DNA of 64,000 nt from Oxalobacteraceae sp. CFBP 8761 (GTDB taxonomy: Bacteria; Pseudomonadota; Gammaproteobacteria; Burkholderiales; Burkholderiaceae_D), in NCBI GenBank assembly GCA_014841595.1, contig JACYUE010000002.1:682001-746000 (forward strand), written 5' to 3'. A program made the translations under genes and the position numbers. The notes beneath the pieces are model-generated. The model saw only the letters and a list, made by a program, of their open reading frames with translations, did no database searches and was not told the origin of the DNA. The first letter of the stretch is position 1, and every line of letters starts with the position of its first letter. Shown here one piece after another: positions 55,728 through 64,000 of this stretch.

Positions 55728-56882
55728 ATGGCCAGCCGCCTCCCTGTATTCATCACGTGTGCTTTGCTCTCCTGCGGCGTCGGCGCAGCCGAGCTCGGCG
55801 AACCGCGCATCAGTTCGTACATCGGCCAGCCGCTGGTGCTGGAACTCGAGCTGACTGCGCTGGCGTCGCCCCCGACCCCGGTTCAGGCGCGCCTGGCGCA
55901 CCCGGACGTGTACCGGGGCGCGAACATCGGCATGCCGGCCGTGCTGTCGACGCTGGCCATGCGTGTGAGCCAGCGCGATGGCCGTCAGTTCCTGCGCGTG
56001 ACGTCCTCGGCGCCCGTCGAATCAAGCCGCCTGCATTTGTACCTTGACCTGGCCGATGGCGGGACGCGCGACGTGCGTCTGGTGACGCTTTTCATTGCGC
56101 CGAATCCGAATCCGCCCGCGCCGGCGGTTCCATTGCCGGTTCCGGCGCCGGCGCCGGTGCCCATGCCCATGCCCGCGAAGGCGCCGGTGCCGGTCGTGGC
56201 GGACCTTTCTGCTGCGCCCGTTGTGGCGGCCAAGCCAATGGTGGTCAAACCAAGGCTACCGAAGCCGCCAAAGCCACCACGCCCGGTCATGCCGACGGCG
56301 CCGCTCGTCGCCGAGAAGGTAGCGCCGGCGCCCGAAGCGGCTGCGGCCACGCAAGCACCGACGCCATTGTCCAAGCCGCTGCCTGTGCCAGTGCCTGTTG
56401 CTCTGCCTGCACCTGTCCCTGCATCTGCCGCGACCTGCGCGCCAGCGTCCTCGGTCGACAATGCAACCGTGTGCGCCGCGCTCGATGTCAAGAATGCCCA
56501 GTTGCGCGAGCAGATCGGCACGCTGGAAGACAAGGTGCGTGTGCTGCAGGTGGCGCTGGGCGCCAGCCCGTCCGCCGTTGTGCAGGACAAGGTCGCGCCG
56601 CGGGCCGCGCCACGGCCATCCCGCAAGCGGCCTGCGCCGGAACCGGAAGCTTCCACACCGTGGGGCTGGATCGCCGCGGCAGTGGTTGCTGTCCTGGCGC
56701 TGGTGGGGGGCGCGCTGTTCATCCTGCGCCGCCGCAAGCGGGCAGCGCCGATGATCCAGCCCATGCCGCGCGCTTCGCTGATGGCGCGTCTGCGGCAGCG
56801 TTTCGCGCGCAAAACGAAGGCGCTGGCGCCGGTCGAACCACAGCTGGACGAGTCGCACAATGAAATGTCTACACAACTTTGA
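55728..56882 (+). CDS. Short FimV-like protein
   Basis: A 384-residue protein from ATG 55728, with signal peptide ASRLPVFITCALLSCGVGA. The N-terminal domain is FimV/HubP-like: AELGEPRISSYIGQPLVLEL, then PDVYRGANIGMPAVLSTLAM and FLRVTSSAPVESSRLHLYLD. A long Pro/Ala/Val linker of about 150 residues follows, with a coiled coil (ALDVKNAQLREQIGTLED). A single helix (WGWIAAAVVAVLALVGGALF) and an Arg/Lys-rich cytosolic tail end it. Full-length FimV is far longer, with LysM and a cytosolic TPR domain; both are missing here. Possibly a second, shortened polar-landmark protein. Divergent from fumC. Confidence 0.8.
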   Translation: MASRLPVFITCALLSCGVGAAELGEPRISSYIGQPLVLELELTALASPPTPVQARLAHPDVYRGANIGMPAVLSTLAMRVSQRDGRQFLRVTSSAPVESSRLHLYLDLADGGTRDVRLVTLFIAPNPNPPAPAVPLPVPAPAPVPMPMPAKAPVPVVADLSAAPVVAAKPMVVKPRLPKPPKPPRPVMPTAPLVAEKVAPAPEAAAATQAPTPLSKPLPVPVPVALPAPVPASAATCAPASSVDNATVCAALDVKNAQLREQIGTLEDKVRVLQVALGASPSAVVQDKVAPRAAPRPSRKRPAPEPEASTPWGWIAAAVVAVLALVGGALFILRRRKRAAPMIQPMPRASLMARLRQRFARKTKALAPVEPQLDESHNEMSTQL

Positions 56883-56896
56883 TTCTGCGCTATAAT
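56868..56896 (+). promoter_or_regulatory. Promoter of the structured RNA
   Basis: TCTACA (56868-56873) and TATAAT (56891-56896) separated by exactly 17 bases. The -35 overlaps the end of the FimV-like gene. Position and strength suit a stand-alone RNA gene. Confidence 0.6.
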
Positions 56897-56902
56897 GGTC
56901 CG

Positions 56903-57149
56903 GTGATCGACAAGGTCACAGACAGCACAGGGTCTGGCGCAGTCACCAACGATAGGTGGCGCGGCAAGCAGACGACCGTTGAGGAAACGCCTGTGTCTGG
57001 AAGCAGTTCGCTTGCCTACAGTGGCAACGGACGCCGGCAGCAACCGGCACGAGGCGACGCCAGCAGATAGCTGGGGTTCGTCCTCTCACCGAATTCGCCA
57101 CCCGGCTTCAAGCCCGGTGGCCTCCAAAGCGCCCACCGGGCGCTTTTTT
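56903..57149 (+). ncRNA. Unidentified structured non-coding RNA with promoter and terminator
   Basis: About 245 bases between a TATAAT box and a strong terminator, with no credible ORF. Base-paired elements by eye: a closing stem CGGTGA (56901-56906) with TCACCG (57086-57091); an 11-pair stem GGCAAGC/AGAC (56963-56973) with GTCT and GCTTGCC (56995-57016); hairpins GCCGG-CAGCAA-CCGGC and CCAGC-AGATA-GCTGG; then a 25-base hairpin GCCACC..GGTGGC (57097-57121) and the terminator AAAGCGCCC-ACC-GGGCGCTTTTTT (57126-57149). I do not recognise it as RNase P, tmRNA, SRP or 6S RNA. The 3' hairpins and the T-run are certain; the fold of the body is tentative. Confidence 0.65.
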
Positions 57150-57163
57150 ATTGCCTGTGCCAT

Positions 57164-57186
57164 AAAAAAAGCACCCGAAGGTGCCT
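57164..57186 (-). terminator. Rho-independent terminator of fliT
   Basis: On the minus strand AAGGCACC, TTC, GGGTGCTTTTTTT. It is 23 bases past the fliT stop and back-to-back with the RNA's terminator. Confidence 0.75.
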
Positions 57187-57208
57187 TGATCGACGATTCG
57201 ATGGCGGA

Positions 57209-57490
57209 TCAGTGTGGATGCAGGACGTGATCGACTTGCGCATCCCATGGATCGGTAACGTCACGGATGGCGCGGTCATTGGCCATCAACTGTTTCAGCA
57301 GGTCGACCTTGCTGATGCGCTTTTCGCCCGTCAGTGCCGGCATGCCGGCTGTTGCCGGGGCTGCCTGAGCCCGGGCTTCCATATTCAATTGTGCAAACTC
57401 TTGCCACTCGCGGGCCTTGGCGGCGTGCGTCATCTGGCCCGTCAGGCCAGCCAGGTTTTCGTAAATCGCAAGGACATCGTCTGCGTTCAT
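57209..57490 (-). CDS. fliT: Flagellar protein FliT
   Basis: A 93-residue helical protein resembling FliT, the flagellar type III export chaperone for the FliD cap. NADDVLAIYENLAGLTGQM is followed by THAAKAREWQEFAQLNMEA and, after an Ala/Pro stretch, ISKVDLLKQLMANDRAIRDV. The family is small and weakly conserved. It stands alone between the structured RNA and a methyltransferase gene; no fliD or fliS is beside it. Consistent with the flagellinolysin and yjfB genes in the window. Confidence 0.75.
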   Translation of the reverse strand: MNADDVLAIYENLAGLTGQMTHAAKAREWQEFAQLNMEARAQAAPATAGMPALTGEKRISKVDLLKQLMANDRAIRDVTDPWDAQVDHVLHPH

Positions 57491-57649
57491 AGGGTTACCA
57501 AAGCATGGTTTCTCAGGCCGGATTACCGGTTGTCTGAATCATTTACGGCCTGGCTGATGGGAACTTTAGGGTAATCTGGAAAATATTTTCGATGCATTTT
57601 GCATGGGTGCGCATGCCGCAAGCAGCGCCCCCGCTGGCATACTATGCGC

Positions 57650-58267
57650 ATGAACCATGACGACATCTCCCGCAGTACTCTCCAACACTACAACGAGCAT
57701 GCCGAGGATTTCTTTGCCGGTACGATTGACCATGACGTAAGTCAAAACATTGATGCCTTGCTGGGTGCGATCACAACGCCAGCGCCGCATACGATCCTCG
57801 ATCTGGGCTGTGGGCCCGGACGTGACCTCAAGACCTTCAGCGGCCTCGGCCATCGCGCCATTGGCGTGGATGGCAGCGAGCGGTTTGTCGGCATGGCCCG
57901 GCAATACAGTGGTTGCGAGGTATGGCACCAAGATTTTTTACACCTAAATTTACCGCCCGCACGGTTCGATGGCATTTTTGCCAATGCGGTACTGTTCCAC
58001 GTTCCCAGCGCGGCATTGCCAGACACGCTCGATCAATTGTTCGGCACGCTCAAGCCGGGCGGGGTGCTGTTCACCTCGAACCCACGCGGCGAAAATCAGG
58101 AAGGCTGGAACGGTGACCGCTACGGCGCCTATCACGACTACGACAGCTGGGAGCGCTTCATGCTCGCAGCAGGCTTCGTGGCGCTGCATCACTATTACCG
58201 GCCACCCGGTTTACCGCGCGAACAACAACCGTGGCTGGCAAGTGTCTGGCGCAAATCCATGTGTTAA
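57650..58267 (+). CDS. Class I SAM-dependent methyltransferase
   Basis: A 205-residue Rossmann-fold methyltransferase. Motif I is HTILDLGCGPGRDLKTFSGL, the acidic motif II GHRAIGVDGSERFVGMARQY, then FLHLNLPPARFDGIFANAVL and LKPGGVLFTSNPRGENQEG. The C-terminus includes GWNGDRYGAYHDYDSWERFM. ATG 57650 is used; ATG 57644 adds two residues. No substrate can be inferred. The downstream csbD-type gene is 70 bases away. Confidence 0.88.
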   Translation: MNHDDISRSTLQHYNEHAEDFFAGTIDHDVSQNIDALLGAITTPAPHTILDLGCGPGRDLKTFSGLGHRAIGVDGSERFVGMARQYSGCEVWHQDFLHLNLPPARFDGIFANAVLFHVPSAALPDTLDQLFGTLKPGGVLFTSNPRGENQEGWNGDRYGAYHDYDSWERFMLAAGFVALHHYYRPPGLPREQQPWLASVWRKSMC

Positions 58268-58339
58268 GCGCCGTACAGAACTGACCGGAAGTTACTCCTA
58301 GTGTGAAGCCTCATCCACGTCACGGGCAAGGAGATTGCA

Positions 58340-58516
58340 ATGAACAAGGATCAAGTCAAGGGCAAGACCAAGGAAGTCGCCGGCAAGGTGCAGGAGAAAG
58401 TCGGCGAAGCCGTCGGCAGTCGCCAGCAGCAGAGTGAAGGCATGTCAAACCAGGCTGAAGGCAAAGCACAAAAGAAAGTTGGCGACGTCAAGGAAATCGC
58501 AAAAGGCAATCGCTGA
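58340..58516 (+). CDS. CsbD family stress-response protein
   Basis: A 58-residue CsbD-like protein, too short for many ORF calls. MNKDQVKGKTKEVAGKVQEK, then VGEAVGSRQQQSEGMSNQAE, GKAQKKVGDVKEIAKGNR. CsbD proteins are small, hydrophilic, abundant under general stress. A GGAG RBS is eight bases upstream. It has a strong hairpin terminator and a paralogue at 59909. Confidence 0.85.
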   Translation: MNKDQVKGKTKEVAGKVQEKVGEAVGSRQQQSEGMSNQAEGKAQKKVGDVKEIAKGNR

Positions 58517-58566
58517 TGCACTTCCGCTGATGTATCGCTGCTGATTCTTACGGCAGCATCAACAAC

Positions 58567-58596
58567 AAAGCCGCGCAGTGCGCGGCTTTGCTTTTA
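58567..58596. terminator. Terminator after the first csbD gene
   Basis: AAAGCCGCGC, AGT, GCGCGGCTTTG followed by CTTTT. Between csbD and the convergent AI-2E-family transporter gene, and may serve both. Confidence 0.75.
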
Positions 58597-59700
58597 TCAG
58601 GACGCTTTGGCGGGTCTGTCCCTGGATCTGTCGCCCAGTATGTCTTCGATATACAGCATCTTCACCAGCACGGACAGCACGGCCGCCAGTGGCGTAGCCA
58701 GCGCAACACCGGCGAAGCCGAACAGCGTGCCGAAGATCAGCTGCATCACGATTACGAGTGCCGGCGGCAACTCGATGGCTTTCGCCTCGATCATCGGCTG
58801 CAACACATAACCTTCGAGCATATTGATCGCCGCAAACAGCAGCAGCGCGTACAGGGCCAGGTCAGGGCTGATCGACAGCGCCAGCAACACGGCCGGAATG
58901 CCCGCCATGATCGGACCCAGGTAGGGGATGAAGTCGAGCAGGCCCGCAATCACGCCCAGGATCAGCGCCAGCGGCACGCCGAGCAGGCTCAGGCCAATGG
59001 CCGTGGTGACGCCGACGATCAGCATCGACACCGCCTTGCCCAATAGCCAGCTCGACAGGTTGTCGCCCATTTCTTGCAGTACTTCACGTGCGCGGCCCCG
59101 CTTCTGTTGCGGCACGAGGCGAATGAAGCCACCCGTATACACGCCGGGGGAAGCGGCAAAATAAATACCCACGAAAATGATGATGATAATATTGCCCAGC
59201 GCGCCGATGACGCCACTGAAGAAGAGGCCAGCATTCGGCACGAGCGAACCCATCTGCTTGACAATGTCTTCCGGTGGCGGCAGCTCGGCCACGAGGCGCT
59301 TGAGCAGAGGATGTTGTGCGACTTCCGCTTGCAGGCGCTCGACGGCTGCGGGGATTTCCTTGGCCAGTTGACCCGACTGCTCCGAAATCTGCGGCGCCAT
59401 GGCCCACCCGCCGAGACCGAAGACGGCAGTGAGCAGCAGCACGACGATGACCAGGGCGATATTGCGCTTGATGCCGGTGCGTTGATGCAGCAGCGCGCTC
59501 AGTTTGTAGAGCAGGATCGAAAACAGGATGCAGGCAAAGATCAGCAACAGGGCGTCGGCAGCAAGCACGACTGCTGCCAGGCCCAGGATGAAGAGGACGC
59601 CGATACCGTTGACAAGCGTGACGCGGCGCGCGAGTTTGCGCTGGGTGAGGGGAGTGTCGGGTGTCGTGGTGCCGGAGGAAGGCGGCGTATGGGGATTCAT
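58597..59700 (-). CDS. AI-2E family transporter
   Basis: A 367-residue inner-membrane protein. Hydrophobic helices cluster in two sets: VTLVNGIGVLFILGLAAVVL and LLIFACILFSILLYKL at the start, GVIGALGNIIIIIFVGIYFA in the middle, and SMLIVGVTTAIGLSLLGV with LALILGVIAGLLDFIPYLGP at the C-terminal half. FIPYLGPIMAGIPAVLLAL is a family marker. Some members export AI-2, but many are Na+/Li+:H+ antiporters, so the substrate is open. Lies between two csbD genes. Confidence 0.92.
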   Translation of the reverse strand: MNPHTPPSSGTTTPDTPLTQRKLARRVTLVNGIGVLFILGLAAVVLAADALLLIFACILFSILLYKLSALLHQRTGIKRNIALVIVVLLLTAVFGLGGWAMAPQISEQSGQLAKEIPAAVERLQAEVAQHPLLKRLVAELPPPEDIVKQMGSLVPNAGLFFSGVIGALGNIIIIIFVGIYFAASPGVYTGGFIRLVPQQKRGRAREVLQEMGDNLSSWLLGKAVSMLIVGVTTAIGLSLLGVPLALILGVIAGLLDFIPYLGPIMAGIPAVLLALSISPDLALYALLLFAAINMLEGYVLQPMIEAKAIELPPALVIVMQLIFGTLFGFAGVALATPLAAVLSVLVKMLYIEDILGDRSRDRPAKAS

Positions 59701-59908
59701 GGTGGTGTCTTGATCGTACGTTGAAAGGTATTGTTGAAACAGATGTTGTTACAGCTGGTGTTGTTAAAACAATAGCATTCTCAATGGCAAGATGGCGCGC
59801 AATTCGACATGCGCGTTGTGTGCGTGCGCTAACAGAAGAGCCGGAAACATTCCGTTAATCTGTACTCATCGCATCGCCAACCGGCCATGCCAATCACAGG
59901 AGATCACC

Positions 59909-60115
59909 ATGAACAAAGACCAAGTCGAAGGCAAACTGAAAGAAGTTGGCGGCAAAATCCAAGAAGGCGCCGGCAAACTGGTGGACAGCAAGGAACAGCA
60001 GGCCAAAGGTCTGGCAAACCAGGCTGAAGGCAAGGTCCAGCACGCAGCTGGTGACGTGCGCGAAGCCGTCGAAGACGCAGCTGACGACGCAAATCGTCCA
60101 CGTCCACGTCCATAA
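59909..60115 (+). CDS. CsbD family stress-response protein (second paralogue)
   Basis: A 68-residue CsbD protein. MNKDQVEGKLKEVGGKIQEG, AGKLVDSKEQQAKGLANQAE, then an acidic stretch EAVEDAADDANRPRPRP. The first 50 residues are close to the paralogue at 58340, the C-terminal acidic/Pro tail is not. ATG 59909 has ACAGGAGA upstream; the longer frame from 59792 is not supported. Terminated by a strong hairpin at 60164. Confidence 0.88.
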   Translation: MNKDQVEGKLKEVGGKIQEGAGKLVDSKEQQAKGLANQAEGKVQHAAGDVREAVEDAADDANRPRPRP

Positions 60116-60163
60116 TACGGACTCCCTCACCAGCCGCGCATAGCGGCAGGTGGATGGGAAAAG

Positions 60164-60196
60164 AAAAAGCCGCATCGTTTCCGATGCGGCTTTTTT
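60164..60196. terminator. Bidirectional terminator between csbD and the S9 peptidase gene
   Basis: AAAAAGCCGCATCG, TTTC, CGATGCGGCTTTTTT. Perfect 11-pair core with A- and T-runs. Confidence 0.9.
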
Positions 60197-60214
60197 ACGT
60201 CTGGCATGACAGCC

Positions 60215-62434
60215 TTACTTTGCCGGCGTCTCGCCCAAGTGGCGCTTGAAGTACGATTCGATCAAACCATACACATGGCGTTGGTTGGTGCGCCCCGAGA
60301 TGCCATGCTTGGCGCCCGGATACGTCATCAGGTCGAACTGCACGTTGCGCTTGACCAGCTCATCGATCAAGAGCGTGGTGTTCGAGAACAGCACGTTGTC
60401 ATCGGCCATGCCATGCACCAGCAACAGCGGCGACTTCATGCCATCCAGGTGCGCAAACACGCCGCTGCGCTTGTACGCTTCCGGATCGCTTTTCGGCGTC
60501 GCGCCGACGAACTGTTCGGTGTAGTGGGTGTCGTACAGCGACCAGTCGGTCACTGGCGCCACCGACACGCCCATCGCGATCTTGTCCGATGCGGCTGACA
60601 GCAGGCGCAGCGTCATGAAGCCGCCGTAGCTCCAGCCGAACACGCCGATGCGCTTTGGATCGACAAAGCTCTGCTTGGCCAGCCAGTCGATGCCAGTCAC
60701 CTGGTCTTCGACTTCGTGCTTGCCCAGATTGTTGTACAGCACGTCGGTGAAAGCGCGCTCGCGGCGGCCCGAGCCACGGTTATCGAGGCGGAACACGACA
60801 AAACCCTGCTGCGCCATGTATTGGTCAAAGTAATTGCCCCAGGCGCGGGTCACGCGTTGCGAATGCGGGCCGCCGTAGGTGAACAGGAACACCGGATACC
60901 GCTTGGTCGCGTCGAAATTGGCCGGTTTGATGATCGAATAGTGCAGCGTCTGGCCATCGTTGGCCTTCATCGTGCCGTATTCGGTCGCCAGGTGGTCGGC
61001 CATATGACGCGTGTACGGGTGGTTGGCATTGAGCTCGTTCTTTTCAATCCACTCGACCATCGCGCCATCGGCGCGGCGGATCGACACTTGCGGCGGGGTA
61101 CGAGGATTCGAATAGGTGTCGACGAACAGTTTGCCATTGCCGGCAAACGCGGCGTCGTGCCAGCCGTCGCCCTGCGTGATGCGGGCCGGCTTGTCGGCGC
61201 TGCTGCCGTCCAGGGCCAGCGCATAGGTCTGCTTGTCGATCGCGGCGTCGCGGTTCGACGACACGTACACCTTGCCGGCGCCTTCATCGACGGCCAGCAC
61301 ATCGTCCACGCCCCATGCACCGCGCGAGATCGGGTGCAGCAGCTTGCCGTCCAGGTCGTACAGATACAGGTGGTTGTAGCCACTGCGCTCCGAGGCCCAG
61401 ATGAACGCCTTGCGGTTTTTCAGGAAGCGCAGGTCGTTGTGGATGCTGACCCAGGTCTTGGAGTTTTCCGAGAACAATGGCCGCTGCGCCAGCGAGCCGA
61501 CATCGACCGCCACCAGGTCGAGGCGCTTCTGGTCGCGCGTCTGGCGCTGGTACACGAGCGTCTTCGCGTCGGCGCTGAAATCGGCGCGCACCAGATAAAT
61601 ATCCTTGTCCGCGCCCAGGTCGACCTTGCGCTGCACGCCGGTGGCGGGGTCGACCAGCATCAGGTCGATCAGCACGTTCGGATCGCCCGCGGCCGGGTAG
61701 TGCTGGTCGATCACCTCGGTGCGATCGGCGAAGATCTCGAAGCGGCGCACGACCGGCACCGGCGCTTCATCGTAGCGGCGGTAGGCAATGGCCGAATCAT
61801 CCGGCGCCCAGTAATAGCCGGTGGTCTGGCTCATTTCTTCCTGCGCGATGAATTCGGCTGCGCCATTGTGCACGGTGCCCTTGCCATCGGTGGTCAACTG
61901 GCGCTCGGCGCCGCTCTTCAGGTCGATCACGACCAGGTTCTGGTCGCGCACGAATGAGACGTAGCGGCCGCGCGGCGAGATTTTCGGATCGGTCACGCTG
62001 CCCGAGGCAACCTTGCGTGCGTTCTCTGGCTTGGCGGCATCGACGAGGTACAGGTCGCCACCGATCGGCACCAGCAATTGCTTGCCATCCGGCGACCAGA
62101 AATAATTCAGGATGCCCGACAGGCCGGCAGTGCGGGCGCGTTCGCGGCGTGCTTTTTCTTCGATCGACAGGGCCTCGTTCGGCACCAGTTGCTTGGAATC
62201 CACCAGGCGCTGCGTGGCCTTGCTCTTGGTGTTGTATTCCCACAGGTCGAGACGGTACTGGTCGTCGGCGCGCGGGCGCAGGAAGGTCACGCGTTCACCG
62301 TCGGGCGACACGCGCAGATTGCGCACACTGGCGCCGGCCAGCGAAGCGTCGCCATAAATACGGTCGAGGGTCAGACGTTCAGCCATGGCAGGAACGGCCG
62401 TGAGAGCGGCCAGAAGGACGAGGAGAGGGCGCAT
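60215..62434 (-). CDS. S9 family prolyl-oligopeptidase/dipeptidyl peptidase IV-like protease
   Basis: A 739-residue serine peptidase. A signal peptide (RPLLVLLAALTAVPAMA) is followed by a beta-propeller DPP IV N-terminal domain (VTFLRPRADDQYRLDLWEYN, LNYFWSPDGKQLLVPIGGDL, QTTGYYWAPDDSAIAYRRYD). The alpha/beta-hydrolase domain has FLFTYGGPHSQRVTRAWGNY, the nucleophile in IGVFGWSYGGFMTLRLL, the Asp in LLVHGMADDNVLF and the His in YPGAKHGISGRT. It should trim peptides after Pro in the periplasm. It is a single transcription unit between a terminator and the MATE gene. Confidence 0.95.
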   Translation of the reverse strand: MRPLLVLLAALTAVPAMAERLTLDRIYGDASLAGASVRNLRVSPDGERVTFLRPRADDQYRLDLWEYNTKSKATQRLVDSKQLVPNEALSIEEKARRERARTAGLSGILNYFWSPDGKQLLVPIGGDLYLVDAAKPENARKVASGSVTDPKISPRGRYVSFVRDQNLVVIDLKSGAERQLTTDGKGTVHNGAAEFIAQEEMSQTTGYYWAPDDSAIAYRRYDEAPVPVVRRFEIFADRTEVIDQHYPAAGDPNVLIDLMLVDPATGVQRKVDLGADKDIYLVRADFSADAKTLVYQRQTRDQKRLDLVAVDVGSLAQRPLFSENSKTWVSIHNDLRFLKNRKAFIWASERSGYNHLYLYDLDGKLLHPISRGAWGVDDVLAVDEGAGKVYVSSNRDAAIDKQTYALALDGSSADKPARITQGDGWHDAAFAGNGKLFVDTYSNPRTPPQVSIRRADGAMVEWIEKNELNANHPYTRHMADHLATEYGTMKANDGQTLHYSIIKPANFDATKRYPVFLFTYGGPHSQRVTRAWGNYFDQYMAQQGFVVFRLDNRGSGRRERAFTDVLYNNLGKHEVEDQVTGIDWLAKQSFVDPKRIGVFGWSYGGFMTLRLLSAASDKIAMGVSVAPVTDWSLYDTHYTEQFVGATPKSDPEAYKRSGVFAHLDGMKSPLLLVHGMADDNVLFSNTTLLIDELVKRNVQFDLMTYPGAKHGISGRTNQRHVYGLIESYFKRHLGETPAK

Positions 62435-62521
62435 AGTTTCTCTGATGGATGTTTAATTAACAGCAACCGCGAGACGATACCAGAGTCAGACTGCCAGCGC
62501 TGTAATGACATGTCATAAAAA

Positions 62522-63922
62522 CTAGGACACCAACGCTTTCACCACACCCTCGCGAATACGCTGGCGCGCCAGCTTCTCGAATTGCCAGGTCAGCAGCACT
62601 GCCGCGACCGTCAATGCGAACACGAGGCCGATCCAGAAGCCGGTGGCTTCCATCGGCGCCGCGGGCGTCCACGGGAACCACTGCGGCGCCAGCCCCAGCA
62701 CGCAACCGAGTGGCAGCGACAAGCCCCAGAACGAGACCAGCTGGATCACCATCGGCGGGCGCGTGACCTGATAGCCGCGAATCGCCGAGGCGGTGGCAAC
62801 CTGGGTGGCATCTGACAACTGGAACAGCGCCGCGAACAGCAGCAAGTGAGCGGTCACCTGCTGCACGGCCGGATCGGATGTGTAGGCCGCCGCGATTTCC
62901 CAGCGGAAGATGGCGATGAACAATGCCGCCAGTGCGCCGAACGTCAGCGACACGCCCACGCCGACCCAGCCGACGAAGCGGGCCCGGACCGGGTCGCCTT
63001 CGCCCATCGCCTGGCCAACGCGGGTGAGCATGCCGATGGCGAAACTGAGCGGCAGCATGAACACGAGCGACGCAAAATTGAGCGCAATCTGGTGCGCCGA
63101 GACTTGCACGACGCCATAGCGCGCCACCAGCAGGCTGATCAGACCAAAGGCGCTGACCTCGGCAAAATACGTCACGCCGATCGGCAGGCCCAGGCGCAGC
63201 ATGCTGCCGATCGCTGCGGTGTCCGGGCCCTCGAAGCGGTCGAACGGATAGGTCATGCGGTAGGCGGGCGAGCGCCGCACCCACCACAGCATCACGCCCA
63301 GCATCAGCCACATGCCGCTGGCCGTGGCAATCGCGCAGCCAACCGCGCCCAGGCGCGGAAAGCCCAGTTCGCCAAACACGAGCAACCAGCTCACCAGCGT
63401 GTTGTACAGCAGACCGAAAATGGCGATCCACATGATCGGCTTGGTCTGGTTGATGCTGGTCGTGTAGCCGTACAGCGCGCGGTAGACGCCAAACGCCGGC
63501 AAGCCGACGCTGATCACGTGCACGACCAGCGACGCCCGCGCGGCGACGTGCGCATCGAGCCCGACATGGTCGAACAGCAGCGTGCACAGGTTGGCAAACA
63601 GCATTGCGACGGTGCCGACCAACAGGCCTTTCCACATTGCCTGGCGCACCGAGTGGGGTACCTGATCGTGCCGCGCGGCGCCCATTTCGTGCGCGACAAC
63701 GGTATTGATCGCCATCATCGTGCCCATCACAGTCACCAGCACGATCGACCACACGGCCGTACCGAGCGACACCGCCGCCAGTTCTTCGGCGCTGACGTGC
63801 CCGGTCATGGCGACATCGACCACGCCCATCCCGACGGTGGCCAGCTGGCCGACCAGCACGGGCCACGACAGGCGCCACAGGGTGAGAATTTCGGTACGGA
63901 TCGGTGTGGCGGAGGTGGTCAT
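62522..63922 (-). CDS. MATE family efflux transporter
   Basis: A 466-residue multidrug/toxin exporter with 12 helices in two homologous halves. TLWRLSWPVLVGQLATVGMG is helix 1, VVDVAMTGHVSAEELAAVSL the conserved loop, then VVAHEMGAARHDQVPHSVRQ, LISLLVARYGVVQVSAHQIA and MLTRVGQAMGEGDPVRARFV. It belongs to the NorM-like branch by length and order. Na+ or H+ coupling cannot be told by eye. It lies near the window end; no regulator is adjacent. Confidence 0.94.
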   Translation of the reverse strand: MTTSATPIRTEILTLWRLSWPVLVGQLATVGMGVVDVAMTGHVSAEELAAVSLGTAVWSIVLVTVMGTMMAINTVVAHEMGAARHDQVPHSVRQAMWKGLLVGTVAMLFANLCTLLFDHVGLDAHVAARASLVVHVISVGLPAFGVYRALYGYTTSINQTKPIMWIAIFGLLYNTLVSWLLVFGELGFPRLGAVGCAIATASGMWLMLGVMLWWVRRSPAYRMTYPFDRFEGPDTAAIGSMLRLGLPIGVTYFAEVSAFGLISLLVARYGVVQVSAHQIALNFASLVFMLPLSFAIGMLTRVGQAMGEGDPVRARFVGWVGVGVSLTFGALAALFIAIFRWEIAAAYTSDPAVQQVTAHLLLFAALFQLSDATQVATASAIRGYQVTRPPMVIQLVSFWGLSLPLGCVLGLAPQWFPWTPAAPMEATGFWIGLVFALTVAAVLLTWQFEKLARQRIREGVVKALVS

Positions 63923-64000
63923 GATGCGGGCTCGACTAAGGGAACCCGGGATTTTACTGACTTATTGTCAAGGTCGGTGGAAGCCGCACTGTCCACGCGC

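Noticed and set aside
56903..57149. Assignment as RNase P RNA, tmRNA, SRP RNA or 6S RNA
   Set aside because: The conserved cores of these RNAs, such as the RNase P CR-I block, the SRP GGAAG tetraloop domain or the tmRNA tag, are not visible.

Overview
The window is a chromosomal stretch of a high-GC betaproteobacterium, most likely an Oxalobacteraceae member close to Massilia. That placement rests on the overall protein character: an rpsP-rimM-trmD-rplS operon, etfBA beside a long-chain-type acyl-CoA dehydrogenase, the ExeA/GspB pair, YjfB, DUF3579, DUF3597 and a CobD/CbiB-like protein. It is an inference without a database search. Genes are densely packed on both strands. I saw no tRNA, rRNA, CRISPR array, transposase or integrase.

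Layout. 1-4.3 kb: 3' part of a hybrid histidine kinase, an ECF sigma/anti-sigma pair and a convergent DUF4394 lipoprotein. 4.5-10.2 kb: a family III CoA-transferase, a CPA2 cation/proton antiporter and an unusual fusion of a glycoside hydrolase family 1 domain to an RmlD-type reductase. 10.5-20 kb: trpS, a zinc-ribbon membrane protein, DUF3597, DUF1294, a glycerophosphodiesterase, a flagellin carrying a metalloprotease insert (flagellinolysin) and alaS. 20-26.5 kb: LysR with a divergent monooxygenase-like gene, a TusA-family protein, etfBA, an acyl-CoA dehydrogenase and a TM2 protein. 26.7-36.1 kb: the rpsP operon, a Nudix hydrolase, CobD/CbiB, DUF3579, an M16 protease, an SDR and a flavodoxin-like reductase.

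36.2-40.4 kb is an AT-rich accessory island. It carries a complete three-gene ABC-three-component (ABC-3C) conflict system: a candidate effector, a small middle component and a DUF3732-type ABC ATPase. The genes overlap or abut, so they form one operon. This is the most exciting locus of the window.

40.5-46.5 kb: a TPR protein, then an amino-sugar operon on the minus strand (GlcNAc kinase, nagA, SIS-type deaminase, GH3 hexosaminidase). Its upstream region carries repeated TGGTATT half-sites. 46.8-64 kb: a large PAS/GAF hybrid kinase, the GspA/GspB pair overlapping mobB, yjfB, an S4 protein, fumC, a short FimV-like protein, a strongly structured unidentified RNA, fliT, a methyltransferase, two CsbD stress proteins around an AI-2E-family transporter, an S9 peptidase and a MATE exporter.

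Together this is a mostly housekeeping backbone with scattered motility and secretion accessories (flagellinolysin, YjfB, FliT, FimV-like, GspAB), amino-sugar catabolism that would suit a chitin or peptidoglycan degrader, and one horizontally acquired defence-type island.
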